Shown in pieces: positions 37,805 to 46,144 of a stretch of 64,000 nt of DNA (within the stretch, counting starts at the first letter, position 1; every line of letters starts with the position of its first letter). Source of the stretch: Candidatus Binatus soli (GTDB lineage Bacteria > Desulfobacterota > Binatia > Binatales > Binataceae). The notes below the pieces were generated by a model. The model had not been told where the DNA came from. It saw only the letters and a program-made list of their open reading frames with translations, and ran no database searches. The stretch spans positions 1-64,000 of the forward strand of contig DLMJ01000037.1 of NCBI GenBank assembly GCA_002479255.1. Direction: 5' to 3'. The translations under genes and the position numbers were made by a program.

Positions 37805-38089
37805 TCATCGCTTCCCCTTCACCCCTGCCGGATCGTACCCATGCCCGCCCATCGGATTGCATCGCGCGATTCGCCACAGCGCCATTGCACCGCCCCGAAT
37901 CGTCCCGTATTCGGCGATCGCGTCGCGCGCGTACGCCGAGCAACTCGGCTCGAAACGGCACGCCGGTCCGTTGAGCGCATGGATTACCGGCGAGATCGCC
38001 GCGCGATAAATCGCGACAGCGCCGATCGCCACCAATCGAGGCGACAACCACACCTTCAATCGCTCCGATGTATCTGCGCGCGGCATCAT
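37805..38089 (-). CDS. yidD: membrane protein insertion efficiency factor YidD
   Basis: 94 residues with the signature YRAAISPVIHALNGPACRFEPSCSAYARDAI and GAMALWRIARCNPMGGHGYDP, including the three conserved cysteines. It is a small amphipathic protein that helps YidC-dependent insertion. It overlaps the rnpA stop by 4 bases (ATGA) and sits in the usual rpmH-rnpA-yidD-yidC order. Confidence 0.95.
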   Translation of the reverse strand: MMPRADTSERLKVWLSPRLVAIGAVAIYRAAISPVIHALNGPACRFEPSCSAYARDAIAEYGTIRGGAMALWRIARCNPMGGHGYDPAGVKGKR

Positions 38090-38496
38090 TTGCGCCCAGC
38101 GAAAGCGAAAGCGCCTTTGGCGGCCATTCGTCCGCTCAGGTTGCGCGCCGCCATGATAAGTTCATTGTCGATCGCCGGCGACGCGAGCGTCGCCGCGCCG
38201 GCGCGCGCGATCACGACTATCGACGCGCCCGCGGGGAGCTTATCGCGAATTACCCGTCTGAAAATCTCACGGACGCGCCGCTTCACCCGGTTTCGCGCCA
38301 CCGCGATACCGACCCTGCGCGACACCGTCACGCCCAGCCGCGAGCGGCTCGGCTCGTCATCCGGATAACCCGCCAAATTACCTGCGTAGAGCACGAAGTG
38401 GGGGCTCTCGAATCGCACGCCGATACGCTGGAGGCGGATAAATTCCGCGCTTCGATGCAGCCGGTCCGCCGCCGCGAAGCTCAATTGCGCGCGCAC
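38086..38496 (-). CDS. rnpA: ribonuclease P protein component
   Basis: 136 residues. The RNR motif is clear: VARNRVKRRVREIFRRVI. The start SFAAADRLHRSAEFIRLQRIGVRFESPHFVLY is also typical. It pairs with RNase P RNA to trim 5' leaders of pre-tRNA. It lies just after rpmH with 5 bases between, and the two share the operon. The C-terminus overlaps yidD. Confidence 0.95.
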   Translation of the reverse strand: MRAQLSFAAADRLHRSAEFIRLQRIGVRFESPHFVLYAGNLAGYPDDEPSRSRLGVTVSRRVGIAVARNRVKRRVREIFRRVIRDKLPAGASIVVIARAGAATLASPAIDNELIMAARNLSGRMAAKGAFAFAGRK

Positions 38497-38501
38497 GGAG
38501 G

Positions 38502-38660
38502 TTAGCCCGGCTGCTTGGGCGGTATCGAGATTGCCAGGCGTGTGCGGCCCTTCGCACGGCGGCGCTTGAGCACCTTGCGTCCGCCCGGCGTGGCCATCCG
38601 CGCCAGGAATCCATGGGTTCGTTTGCGTCGGCGGTTGTGAGGTTGGTAGGTCCTTTTCAT
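38502..38660 (-). CDS. rpmH: 50S ribosomal protein L34
   Basis: 52 residues, highly basic: MKRTYQPHNRRRKRTHGF, then MATPGGRKVLKRRRAKGR. The C-terminal eight residues (AISIPPKQPG) extend past the usual end. The ATG at 38660 is preceded by a suitable spacer and by the operon promoter region. Confidence 0.97.
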   Translation of the reverse strand: MKRTYQPHNRRRKRTHGFLARMATPGGRKVLKRRRAKGRTRLAISIPPKQPG

Positions 38661-38898
38661 TGCTCGTGGCTCGCAGCCAAAAAAACTTTCACTCGGGTTT
38701 GTATTCAGTCCGATTCGGTCGGTTAAGTAGGTCGGGTGTCTTTCGTTGCGGCTTGATCTTTTTTTGGATGGATTACTGCTTCGATCGACCCCGAACACGC
38801 AATCGAACCACACCGCGCGCCATTGAGCAAGCGGGCAGGCAGGGGGGTGCTGTCTGAATTAAGACACTGAGGGCGCGAAATTAAGACAATAGAGCGAT
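38661..38898. other. rpmH upstream region
   Basis: 238 bases that must hold the promoter for the rpmH-jag operon. I could not identify convincing -35/-10 elements on the minus strand. The right end (38860-38898) is less GC-rich and marks the edge of the accessory block that follows. Confidence 0.35.
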
Positions 38899-39678
38899 TT
38901 AGAAAATCTGTTGTTGTGCCAAAAATCTTGGCTCTAGAACTTCGCCAAGTCGTATTCGCTTGAGAGATGCACCGTCTCTTTGATCCAAGCTTTCAGGTTG
39001 AATTTGAGGAGAAAACCGAGCTGGCAGAGCGGCGGCAAGCTCGGTTGCCAACGACACTAAACCTATCCAGAACTTCGGATGTTCGCCAATTTTGTCAACA
39101 ATCTCTTCAACATTAGGCGCTATCGAGGTTGCTTCTGCAATAATGGGGCAACGATAATCTACGCACAATACGCCCTTTGTCAGTAGTTCGCTCGACTCCG
39201 TGATCGGAATAGCGATCATTGTGCGCGCTTGAAGCTGATCGATGCTTAGAGCTTGTGCTGTCTCAGGCCGGAGATGAAGCATCTCCCGATGCAAGGTCCT
39301 GGCGTTCTCAATATCTGAAATTTCAGCTTGCTCAAATTGTGCAACTAATACGCCGTCTGGAGTCTGCCACGCTTGACCTGCCAACCCTTCTCCCTTCTCG
39401 AAGCGAATGCGACTCAACGCAGACGGACGTCCCCAGCCAAGCCTAGCGATCGGTCGGAGCAATTCGGGTTCCTGTTCATCCCGCGCAAATATGGTGAAGC
39501 GAACATCTCGACTGCCGCGAAAAAGTTGATCCCTTGCTCGCTCCAGCAATTGATATACCGCAGTAGGCAATCTTTCAGGTGGAGGACTGTATTCCCGCAG
39601 GTCCTCGCCCCTCGCCCAAAGGAAAACGCCTATTAATCCGAGCGCCAAAGAACCATATGTAATGAACTCATGCATCAT
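38899..39678 (-). CDS. membrane-anchored GAF-like domain protein
   Basis: 259 residues. One N-terminal membrane helix (YGSLALGLIGVFLWARG) is followed by a cytosolic domain with GAF-like hallmarks: VRFTIFARDEQEPELLRPIAR, RIRFEKGEGLAGQAW and MIAIPI then GVLCVDYRCP. No histidine kinase, GGDEF or effector domain follows, so it may sense a ligand for a partner. The gene starts 10 bases after a small membrane protein gene on the same strand. Both are lower in GC than their neighbours and lie next to an IS remnant, suggesting acquisition. Function unknown. Confidence 0.7.
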   Translation of the reverse strand: MMHEFITYGSLALGLIGVFLWARGEDLREYSPPPERLPTAVYQLLERARDQLFRGSRDVRFTIFARDEQEPELLRPIARLGWGRPSALSRIRFEKGEGLAGQAWQTPDGVLVAQFEQAEISDIENARTLHREMLHLRPETAQALSIDQLQARTMIAIPITESSELLTKGVLCVDYRCPIIAEATSIAPNVEEIVDKIGEHPKFWIGLVSLATELAAALPARFSPQIQPESLDQRDGASLKRIRLGEVLEPRFLAQQQIF

Positions 39679-39688
39679 CGTATTTTCC

Positions 39689-40024
39689 TTATACTCGTTC
39701 CCGCAAATCCGAGATCGCTACGAGCACGGTTCCTGTCGCCGCGATACCGTAAAAGACCCACGCCTCGTCGAGGCGCACGTCTGCTTGCCCTGCAAAGATT
39801 AATGCACCCCCGATGATAGGGAGTCCACAAAAAATTAAGCGAGAAATCGCGGAGTGGGGGAAGGTCGGTTCCGCCAAAAGGCGCGCAGCCAAGATCAAGG
39901 TCATCGCCCCTAGCGCTTCCGTCGTCGGCGATACAAATGCTCCTCTCGCCATCCATAATACAAATAATGGCAACCAAGGCACAAGAAATCGCGTCGCAAT
40001 GAACGTATCAAGTTGCTTCAGCAC
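39689..40024 (-). CDS. small three- or four-helix membrane protein
   Basis: 111 residues with hydrophobic segments at about 12-30, 38-52, 63-80 and 86-106. No family recognised. It is the first gene of a pair with the GAF-like protein (10-base gap), so the two may form a membrane sensor complex. Codon and base composition resemble its partner rather than the core genes around it. Confidence 0.6.
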   Translation of the reverse strand: MLKQLDTFIATRFLVPWLPLFVLWMARGAFVSPTTEALGAMTLILAARLLAEPTFPHSAISRLIFCGLPIIGGALIFAGQADVRLDEAWVFYGIAATGTVLVAISDLRERV

Positions 40025-40206
40025 CCGATTTCCCCGACGAAGAAACTGGTAAAACCCTTGCGTTGGAAGGGGATATTATCTCCTGCCGCAAATCAACTGC
40101 AATCTTCGGAGAACGAGAAGTTTTTTATGGTTCTTGACGATCTAGCGCCATTTCGTCATTTTTCCGTCGGGAACCACTCTTAACCTCAACGGCGTATATC
40201 CCGGTC

Positions 40207-40356
40207 TCAACGTCGATTGCGGCGTCCGATACGGCAACAGCGGCGGCACTCCTGAGGCTCAAGCGCAGCCCGTACAAGCTCGGCAATCGTCCAAATGTGA
40301 TCCGTCACGCCAAGCGCGATCGCTGGCGTAAAGCGCAGCGTCTCATGGGTACCGAG
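40207..40356 (-). mobile_element. IS1-type transposase remnant (C-terminal end)
   Basis: Reading the minus strand from about 40356 to a TGA at 40207-40209 gives THETLRFTPAIALGVTDHIW then TIAELVRAALEPQE, which matches the C-terminal end of IS1-like transposases (HxTLRxTPAMAxGxTDHxWT). Only about 35 conserved residues remain; the DDE catalytic core is absent. It marks a decayed insertion sequence beside the GAF/membrane gene pair. Confidence 0.75.
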
Positions 40357-40392
40357 CGGAGCGCAGCGACCCGGGATATTTATCTTCCCCTG

Positions 40393-40656
40393 CTATTCCC
40401 CCTTCAGCCGCGGATCGTCGGCCTGCACGCAAATCGAGTACGAATACCGCTCAACGACGTTGTCGCTATCGCTCTTCTCCGCTGCGATCACAACCTCCCG
40501 GTAATTTTCGCAGCTTTCCCGCGAGTTGAAACTATCGACGTTCTCCCACTCCGACAGCGGCGTCTGGCGCTGCAGTCCATCGCGCGCACAATCGATCGAC
40601 GGCGCCATCAGGAGCCAGCCGATCAACACGACCGCCGCGCTATCTCTGAATCTCAT
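40393..40656 (-). CDS. small exported hypothetical protein
   Basis: 87 residues: MRFRDSAAVVLIGWLLMAPS looks like a signal peptide, followed by PLSEWENVDSFNSRESCENY and SYSICVQADDPRLKGE. The three Cys residues (one near the probable cleavage site, two in the mature part) could pair or carry lipid. The open frame starts earlier at 40764, but that part runs into repeat sequence. It belongs to the many small Trp/Cys-containing secreted proteins of this kind of genome; no function is known. Confidence 0.55.
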   Translation of the reverse strand: MRFRDSAAVVLIGWLLMAPSIDCARDGLQRQTPLSEWENVDSFNSRESCENYREVVIAAEKSDSDNVVERYSYSICVQADDPRLKGE

Positions 40657-40722
40657 CCAATTGCTTATCGCTATATTCCCGCCCGCCCGCAAGCCGCCAC
40701 GCGCCTGCGGCAGTGGCCGCGC

Positions 40723-40832
40723 CCGCCAACGGCGGGCGGCCTTAATACTGGGTGCAGGGGTCACCCCTGCCCGCGCGCGACAACGGAGTGCGGCCTTAAT
40801 ACTGGGTGCAGGGCTCAGCCCTGCACCTGCCC
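40723..40832. repeat. palindromic repeat pair overlapping the parB 3' end
   Basis: Two related units in tandem, each preceded by CTTAATACTGGGTGCAGG: TGCAGGGGTCACCCCTGC (40753-40770) and TGCAGGGCTCAGCCCTGCA (40808-40826). The second contains the parB stop. GCCCGCCAACGGCGGGCGGC (about 40723-40742) is a linked inverted repeat that recurs at 41803-41822 and 48244-48263. Confidence 0.9.
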
Positions 40833-41753
40833 ACGGCCGAGCAGCATCTCGGCGACCGCCGTCAGATCGTTATCGTCGTAGTAATCGATTTCGATTCGTC
40901 CCGGACTCCGCCCGCGCCGCTTGAAAATTCTGACCTTGCGCTTGAGTGCGCGTTGCAGGCCCTCGGCCAGCGCGTTCAGATTGGCATCGGCGGCGGATCG
41001 GAGGGATGCGGTTTTGCCGATACGTGGGCGATGCGCCGTGGCGATCTCTTCGGCGCCGCGCGCCGAGATTCCGACCGCTGCGATCCGCCGCGCCGCCGAT
41101 AGCTGCGCGTCGGGCGATTCGATCGCGAGCAGCGGCCGCGCCTGCCCTGCGGTGAGCTGCCCCTTCGCGATCATAGTCAGAATCGGCTGCGGCAGTTCCA
41201 GCAATCGAAGCGCGTTGCCGACGTAGGGACGGCTCTTGCCGACTCGCGCCGCAATTTCGTCCTGGGTCAGCTCGAAATGCTCGACGAGCCGAAAAAACGC
41301 GAGCCCTTCTTCGACCGCGTTCAGGTCCTCGCGCACGATATTCTCGACCAGCGACATTTCCAGCGCCGTGCGATCGTCGAGTTCCCGCACCACGACCGGA
41401 ACCGCTTCCAGACCCGCCGCGCGCGCCGCACGCAGCCGCCGCTCGCCCGCGATCAGCTCGTAGCGCGGGCCGTCGATTTCTCCCGCCGCCGCCGATCCGC
41501 CCGCGATCCGCCGCACGATTAGCGGCTCGATAATCCCCTGGCTCTGGATCGCGCGCGTAAGTTCGGCCAGCCGCTCCTTGTCGAAATTTATCCGCGGCTG
41601 AAACGGACCCGCCGTGATACTCGCGATCGGCGCCATCTTGAAATGCGCCCCGCCGGCGCCGCTGCCGATGTCGTTGTTCGCGCCAATTTCAATTCCCGCC
41701 GCCGCCGTGCCGATCAGCGCATCGAGCCCGCGTCCCAATGGTTTCCGCATCAT
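40815..41753 (-). CDS. parB: chromosome partitioning protein ParB
   Basis: 312 residues, with RKPLGRGLDALIG at the N-terminus, FQPRINFDKERLAELTRAI, the CTP-binding box GERRLRAARAAG, and the helix-turn-helix region EIAARVGKSRPYVGNALRLLELP. ParB binds parS, loads SMC, and slides as a CTP clamp. The last residues (GRGQVQG) and the stop come from the palindromic repeat that follows, so the native C-terminus has been replaced or extended. Four parS-like sites lie 1-3 kb away. Confidence 0.95.
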   Translation of the reverse strand: MMRKPLGRGLDALIGTAAAGIEIGANNDIGSGAGGAHFKMAPIASITAGPFQPRINFDKERLAELTRAIQSQGIIEPLIVRRIAGGSAAAGEIDGPRYELIAGERRLRAARAAGLEAVPVVVRELDDRTALEMSLVENIVREDLNAVEEGLAFFRLVEHFELTQDEIAARVGKSRPYVGNALRLLELPQPILTMIAKGQLTAGQARPLLAIESPDAQLSAARRIAAVGISARGAEEIATAHRPRIGKTASLRSAADANLNALAEGLQRALKRKVRIFKRRGRSPGRIEIDYYDDNDLTAVAEMLLGRGQVQG

Positions 41754-41780
41754 CCTCTTCGTCCTTTATCAATTACGATC

Positions 41781-41854
41781 GGCAGGGGTCACCCCTGCCC
41801 GCGCCCGCCAACGGCGGGCGGCCTTAATACTGGGTGCAGGGCTCAGCCCTGCAG
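41781..41854. repeat. palindromic repeat overlapping the parA 3' end
   Basis: GGCAGGGGTCACCCCTGCCC (41781-41800), the GCCCGCCAACGGCGGGCGGC block, and TGCAGGGCTCAGCCCTGCA at 41836-41853. The parA stop (41824-41826) lies within it. Confidence 0.9.
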
Positions 41855-42684
41855 ATAATTTCCGCGGCCAGCGCGCGATAGCCTTCCGCGCCGGCCGACT
41901 TCGACTCGTATTCGAGCACGGACAATCCATGACTGGGGCTTTCCGACATCCGCACGCTGCGTGGAATCACGCTGCGGAAAACTTTCTCGGGGAAATGCTT
42001 TCTGACTTCCGCTGAGATCTCGTGACTGAGGCGATTTCGCGTGTCGAACATCGTGAGCACCAGGCCCTCGAGCTCGAGTCCCGATCTCAGCGCCGCCCTT
42101 ACCTTGTTGATAGTGCCGAGCAACGCGCTCAAACCCTCGAGCGCGTAGTATTCGCATTGCATCGGCACCAGCACCGAATCCGCGGCGACCAATGCGTTGA
42201 GCGTGAGAATTCCAAGTGAAGGCGGCGTATCAATTAAAACATAGTTATATTCCTCGCGCACCGGCTCCAGGAGCGCTCGCAAGCGCCGCTCGCGACCCTC
42301 CATCGTCACCAGCTCGATCTCGGCGCCAACCAGGTCGTCGCCCGCCGGCGCAAGCGACAACGTCGGGCGGACCTGCCGGATAATTTCCGCCATCGCCAAG
42401 CCGCCGACCAACGCCTGGTAGATAGTCTTGCCCCCGGTGCGGGCGGCGCTAACGTCCTCGGGCGTGCTGATACCGGAAGTGGCGTTGCCTTGCGGATCGA
42501 GATCCACGAGCAGTACGCGCCGTCCCGTATCGGCCAGCGCGACCGCGAGATTGATAGCAGTCGTGGTCTTGCCGACGCCGCCTTTCTGATTGGCTATTGC
42601 GATTACCCGCCCCACGACCTGCCCCACATTCCCATCCTCGCGCGCAATCCGTGTGACCACGGATAGAAACGCGCTCGCGGTCAT
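41824..42684 (-). CDS. parA: chromosome partitioning ATPase ParA
   Basis: 286 residues. The deviant Walker A is VIAIANQKGGVGKTTTAINL, followed by VLLVDLDPQGNATSG and YVLIDTPPSLGILTLNALVA. ParA forms gradients on the nucleoid and pulls ParB-parS complexes. ATG 42684 is chosen; the conserved core begins about 14 residues in, and a GTG closer to it is possible. The C-terminal CRAEPCTQY is encoded by the palindromic repeat, not by native parA sequence. It lies 70 bases upstream of parB. Confidence 0.94.
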   Translation of the reverse strand: MTASAFLSVVTRIAREDGNVGQVVGRVIAIANQKGGVGKTTTAINLAVALADTGRRVLLVDLDPQGNATSGISTPEDVSAARTGGKTIYQALVGGLAMAEIIRQVRPTLSLAPAGDDLVGAEIELVTMEGRERRLRALLEPVREEYNYVLIDTPPSLGILTLNALVAADSVLVPMQCEYYALEGLSALLGTINKVRAALRSGLELEGLVLTMFDTRNRLSHEISAEVRKHFPEKVFRSVIPRSVRMSESPSHGLSVLEYESKSAGAEGYRALAAEIICRAEPCTQY

Positions 42685-42778
42685 TCCACGAATTATTAAA
42701 TCCCCGCGCTCGCGCAAAATCAAATCGCGCGAACAAATTTACGCAAGCACTTGAATTAACGAGGTTTTCTAGATCGAA

Positions 42779-42794
42779 TGTTTCACGTGAAACG
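42779..42794. promoter_or_regulatory. parS site 1
   Basis: TGTTTCACGTGAAACG matches the parS consensus TGTTTCACGTGAAACA at 15 of 16 bases. It lies about 95 bases upstream of the parA start, where ParB could also repress par transcription. Confidence 0.95.
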
Positions 42795-43075
42795 TTCCCG
42801 CGGCTTCGGTCAGGTTCTTATTCCTTAGCTGATGGAGAGGGAGCCTATGTAGGCAGAGGACCGCTACGCGCGGGGCGCCCCGTGGCGACGGGGGGCGCAG
42901 GGTGAATCGCGGGATATGCGAAGCGCATCTCCCGCTCTCACGCGATAAACCGAGAGAAAAGGGCGCTTCGGCGCACTTTTCGATTGATACTGCGGGTGCA
43001 GGGGCCGCAGCCCCTGCCGCCCGCCGCGCAGGCGATTAAGTTTTATTTCTGATTCTGGTGCAGGGGGCTGGCCCC
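42795..43075. repeat. repeat-rich gap between parA and rsmG
   Basis: No gene is visible. Blocks include CGCGGGGCGCCCCGTGGCGA (from about 42879), CGGGATATGCGAAGCGCATCTCCCG (about 42910-42935), TGCAGGGGCCGCAGCCCCTG (about 42997-43016) and GTGCAGGGGGCTGGCCCCTGC (about 43057-43077). All form hairpins of the same family as the repeats elsewhere in the window. Confidence 0.8.
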
Positions 43076-43091
43076 TGCTTTCACGTGAAAC
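43076..43091. promoter_or_regulatory. parS-like site 2
   Basis: GCTTTCACGTGAAACG keeps the TTTCACGTGAAAC core and matches the 16-base consensus at 13 positions. It lies directly beside the last palindromic repeat and just after the rsmG stop. Confidence 0.75.
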
Positions 43092-43104
43092 GCCGGGCAG
43101 CTTC

Positions 43105-43854
43105 TTATCTACGGGTCCACGTCGCGACAGCCCGCCGCATCATCTGGCGGCCGTGGCGCAAATCGTATCCGGCCACGGCCGGATTGACGAGACCGGCGGC
43201 CGCAGCCGCGCCGGCATTTTCGTTGTCGTCGAACTTCTGCTCGGCGCCGGCGTAGAGCATCAACACGCCACCCGGATGCAAGGCGCGGCCGGCAATCTCG
43301 AAAATCCCGACAGGATTTCCGACTGCGCGTGCGGTGATCAAGTCGAACCCGTCGCGAACGTCGAGCGACTCGGCTCGCGCGCATTGGACCCGAACGTTGC
43401 GCAGCCCCATCTCGATTGCGGCCTCGCTCAGAAATGTCGCCCGCTTGCGGCGCGCCTCGACGAGAGTCACCTGCGCGTTGATCGCGGCGGCAATCACGAG
43501 CCCCGGGAAGCCAGCGCCGCTGCCGATATCAAGAAAGCGCCGCTCGCGATCGAGCCGAGTGCTGAGCCGCAGAATCTTCGAGCTGACCGCAATCGAGACC
43601 GGGATAATACTGTCGAAGACGTGGAACACAATCTCGTCGGGGTCCCTGGGATGCGCCGTCAGATTGATCTTCGGGCCCCACAGCGCGAGCGTGGCGGCCA
43701 TCCGCTCGATTCGGTCCAGGAACTCGGAATTTTTGGCGATTACCCCGATCGCCGGGATTGCGGGCGCGAGTTGAGCGCGCACGTTTGCGGCGATCTCGTC
43801 GGGACTGGCCGCTTTTCGCTTAGTTTTTCTGGCAGAATGTTTCACGTGAAACAC
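43105..43854 (-). CDS. rsmG: 16S rRNA (guanine527-N7)-methyltransferase RsmG
   Basis: 249 residues. The SAM-binding site is RFLDIGSGAGFPGLVIA, with VTLVEARRKRATFL, ARAESLDV and ITARAV following, as in GidB/RsmG. It methylates G527 of 16S rRNA. The N-terminus MFHVKH is encoded by a perfect parS site, and 30 residues of basic sequence precede the conserved core. It is cotranscribed with mnmG (78-base gap, containing another parS). Confidence 0.95.
   Translation of the reverse strand: MFHVKHSARKTKRKAASPDEIAANVRAQLAPAIPAIGVIAKNSEFLDRIERMAATLALWGPKINLTAHPRDPDEIVFHVFDSIIPVSIAVSSKILRLSTRLDRERRFLDIGSGAGFPGLVIAAAINAQVTLVEARRKRATFLSEAAIEMGLRNVRVQCARAESLDVRDGFDLITARAVGNPVGIFEIAGRALHPGGVLMLYAGAEQKFDDNENAGAAAAAGLVNPAVAGYDLRHGRQMMRRAVATWTRR
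43838..43853. promoter_or_regulatory. parS site 3 (perfect), inside the rsmG start
   Basis: TGTTTCACGTGAAACA, 16 of 16 match. It covers the start codon region of rsmG and encodes FHVKH on the minus strand, so ParB binding would sit on the translation-start region. Confidence 0.97.
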
Positions 43855-43903
43855 TCGTAGTCGGGGATATTTGCCGCGATTTTGTTAGGTTATTTGGTGA
43901 AAA

Positions 43904-43919
43904 TGTTTCACGTGAAACA
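43904..43919. promoter_or_regulatory. parS site 4 (perfect), between mnmG and rsmG
   Basis: TGTTTCACGTGAAACA, 16 of 16 match. It lies 14 bases after the mnmG stop and about 50 bases from site 3, so ParB could load at two close sites. Confidence 0.97.
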
Positions 43920-43932
43920 TTTGGACATCTTC

Positions 43933-45810
43933 TCAAATCGCGCGGGCGTTGCGGTCACGCCGGCTCTTGATATGGACGGCCAGGATCGAGATTGCCGCAG
44001 GCGTTATCCCAGGCATCCGGGCCGCCTGCCCCAGCGATTGCGGCCGCACGGCAGACAGGCGCTCCGAAACCTCGGTCGAAAGACCCATCACGCCCTTGAA
44101 ATCCACCCAGTCCGGTATAGCGGTGTCCTCGAGGCGCGAAAAACGCTCGACCACCTCCGCCTGCCGGCGAACGTAACCCTCGTATTTGATCTCGGTCTCA
44201 AGCTCGGCGGCTTCGTCGAGGCCGAGGCCCGAATCGACGCCGCCCATCTTCAGCACGGTGTCGTAGGCTATCTCGGGGCGCTTGAGCAGCTCGATCGCGC
44301 GCACCGGCTGCGCGATTGGCGTCGAGCCCGACGCCGCAATCGCCGCGTTGACCTCGTCGGTGGCAGGTATCAGCGCCGACTTGAGGCGTTCGATCTCGCG
44401 GCGCACGGCCTCGGTCTTGGCGCGAACGCGCGCGCCGGCCGACGCGTCGAGCAATCCGAGGCGCTCGCCAAGAGGCGACAGCCGGCGGTCAGCATTATCC
44501 TCGCGCAGCAGCAATCGATACTCGGCGCGCGAGGTGAACATCCGGTACGGCTCGCCGCCGATTCCGCGCGTCACCAGGTCGTCGATCATCACGCCGATAT
44601 AGGCCTGGTCGCGGCGCAAAATGAGCGCCGGCTCGCCGCGGACCTTGCGCGCGGCGTTGATTCCCGCGATCAACCCCTGCGCACCCGCTTCTTCATAGCC
44701 GGTCGTGCCGTTGATCTGGCCGGCGAAGAACAGCCCGCGCACCAGCTTGGTTTCGAGCGACGGCGTCAACTGCGTCGGGTCGGAGAAGTCGTACTCGATC
44801 GCGTAGCCGGGCCGCATTATTTCCGCCTGCTCGAGCCCGCCTATCGATCGAACCATCGCGAGCTGCACGTCGAGCGGCAGACTGGTGGATAGGCCGTTGG
44901 GATAAACCTCGATCGTGTCGCGGCCCTCGGGCTCGAGGAAAATCTGATGGCGCTCCTTGTCCCGGAAGCGCATCACCTTGTCCTCGACCGACGGGCAATA
45001 GCGCGGCCCCTTGCTCTGGATCACCCCTGAGTACATCGGGGAGCGGTCGATGCCGCCGCGGATTATCTCATGGGTCCGCGAGTTGGTGAACGTCAGATGG
45101 CAGGGAATCTGTGCCTGCGCGATCCGCTTGGTGCGGAACGAGAACGGCGGCGGCGGCTCGTCGCCCGGCTGGATCTCCAACGCGGAGTAATCGATCGTGC
45201 GCGCGTCGAGGCGCGGGCAGGTGCCGGTCTTGAGGCGGCCGACTCGAAAGCCCAAATCCGCAAGATGGTCGCTGAGGCCCATCGCGGCGAAATCGCCGGC
45301 GCGGCCGGCGGAATAATTCTTCAGCCCGATATGGACGAGGCCCTTAAGAAACGTGCCGGTCGTGAGAATGACGGCCCGGCCTTCGAACACCTCGCCAATC
45401 TGCGACTCGACCCCACGCACTGCGCCGTCCGCGACGATCAAGCGCTCGACGCTCGCCTGCCGCATATGCAGATTGGCTGTTCGCTCGAGCACGCGCTTGC
45501 TGCGCGCGCGATAGGCGGCCTTGTCTGCTTGCGCGCGACGAGCGCGAACGGCGGGTCCCTTGCGCGTGTTCAGGAAGCGGAACTGGATTCCAGTCTCGTC
45601 GGCTGCCAGACCCATCTCGCCGCCGAGCGCGTCGATCTCGCGGACCAGGTGTCCCTTGCCGATGCCGCCGATCGCCGGGTTGCATGACATCTGGCCGATA
45701 TGATCGAGGTTGAGCGTGAGCATCAGGGTGCTCGCACCCATCCTGGCCGCGGCGAGCGCGGCTTCGATACCGGAGTGGCCGGCGCCGACGATGATAACGT
45801 CGTAGTTCAT
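43933..45810 (-). CDS. mnmG: tRNA uridine-5-carboxymethylaminomethyl modification enzyme MnmG
   Basis: 625 residues, full length. The FAD site is DVIIVGAGHSGIEAALAAARMG; then MSCNPAIGGIGKGHLVREIDALGG, VILTTGTFLKGLVHIG, and the substrate region YCPSVEDKVMRF and GYEEAGAQGLIAGINAA. The C-terminal domain has SLGQAARMPGITPAAISIL. It acts with MnmE on U34 of several tRNAs. rsmG follows on the same transcript, and mnmE lies 0.9 kb upstream across a repeat-filled gap. Confidence 0.97.
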   Translation of the reverse strand: MNYDVIIVGAGHSGIEAALAAARMGASTLMLTLNLDHIGQMSCNPAIGGIGKGHLVREIDALGGEMGLAADETGIQFRFLNTRKGPAVRARRAQADKAAYRARSKRVLERTANLHMRQASVERLIVADGAVRGVESQIGEVFEGRAVILTTGTFLKGLVHIGLKNYSAGRAGDFAAMGLSDHLADLGFRVGRLKTGTCPRLDARTIDYSALEIQPGDEPPPPFSFRTKRIAQAQIPCHLTFTNSRTHEIIRGGIDRSPMYSGVIQSKGPRYCPSVEDKVMRFRDKERHQIFLEPEGRDTIEVYPNGLSTSLPLDVQLAMVRSIGGLEQAEIMRPGYAIEYDFSDPTQLTPSLETKLVRGLFFAGQINGTTGYEEAGAQGLIAGINAARKVRGEPALILRRDQAYIGVMIDDLVTRGIGGEPYRMFTSRAEYRLLLREDNADRRLSPLGERLGLLDASAGARVRAKTEAVRREIERLKSALIPATDEVNAAIAASGSTPIAQPVRAIELLKRPEIAYDTVLKMGGVDSGLGLDEAAELETEIKYEGYVRRQAEVVERFSRLEDTAIPDWVDFKGVMGLSTEVSERLSAVRPQSLGQAARMPGITPAAISILAVHIKSRRDRNARAI

Positions 45811-46144
45811 TGCGAGTCAGCGATTATGGCCCGCATAAGGGCGTCGCGCAAAGCGCGCCGCTCGCGCACGGGGCGCCTAGAAGTAGCAAATTCCTACAAT
45901 AAGAAGAATCACTTGCGCGGTGGGCGGCAGGGGCTGCGGCCCCTGCACCCGCATTGAGAAGACGCGAAAATCTGCGCAGCGCATCTTTTCGCGACTACGC
46001 GATGGCAGGAGTGACCCCTGGCCGTGGCGACGGCAGCGCAGTGTTAAGACCGCGCTCCGTTGTCGCGCGCGGGCAAGGGGGGAGCCCTGCATCCAATGTT
46101 AAAGCAAAGATGCGGGCTTCGCTCTGTTAGGACTTTTCTTTGCA
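45811..46144. repeat. repeat cluster between mnmE and mnmG, left part
   Basis: Contains GGCAGGGGCTGCGGCCCCTGC (about 45927-45947) and GATGGCAGGAGTGACCCCTG (about 46002-46021) followed by GCGACGGCAGCGCAGTGTTA (46026 onward), which recurs at 48176-48195. GGGAGCCCTGCATCCAATGTT (near 46080-46100) is another family member. No open frame is worth calling. Confidence 0.8.

Noticed and set aside
43858..43932. Terminator between mnmG and rsmG
   Set aside because: The dyad there is the parS palindrome and has no T run.
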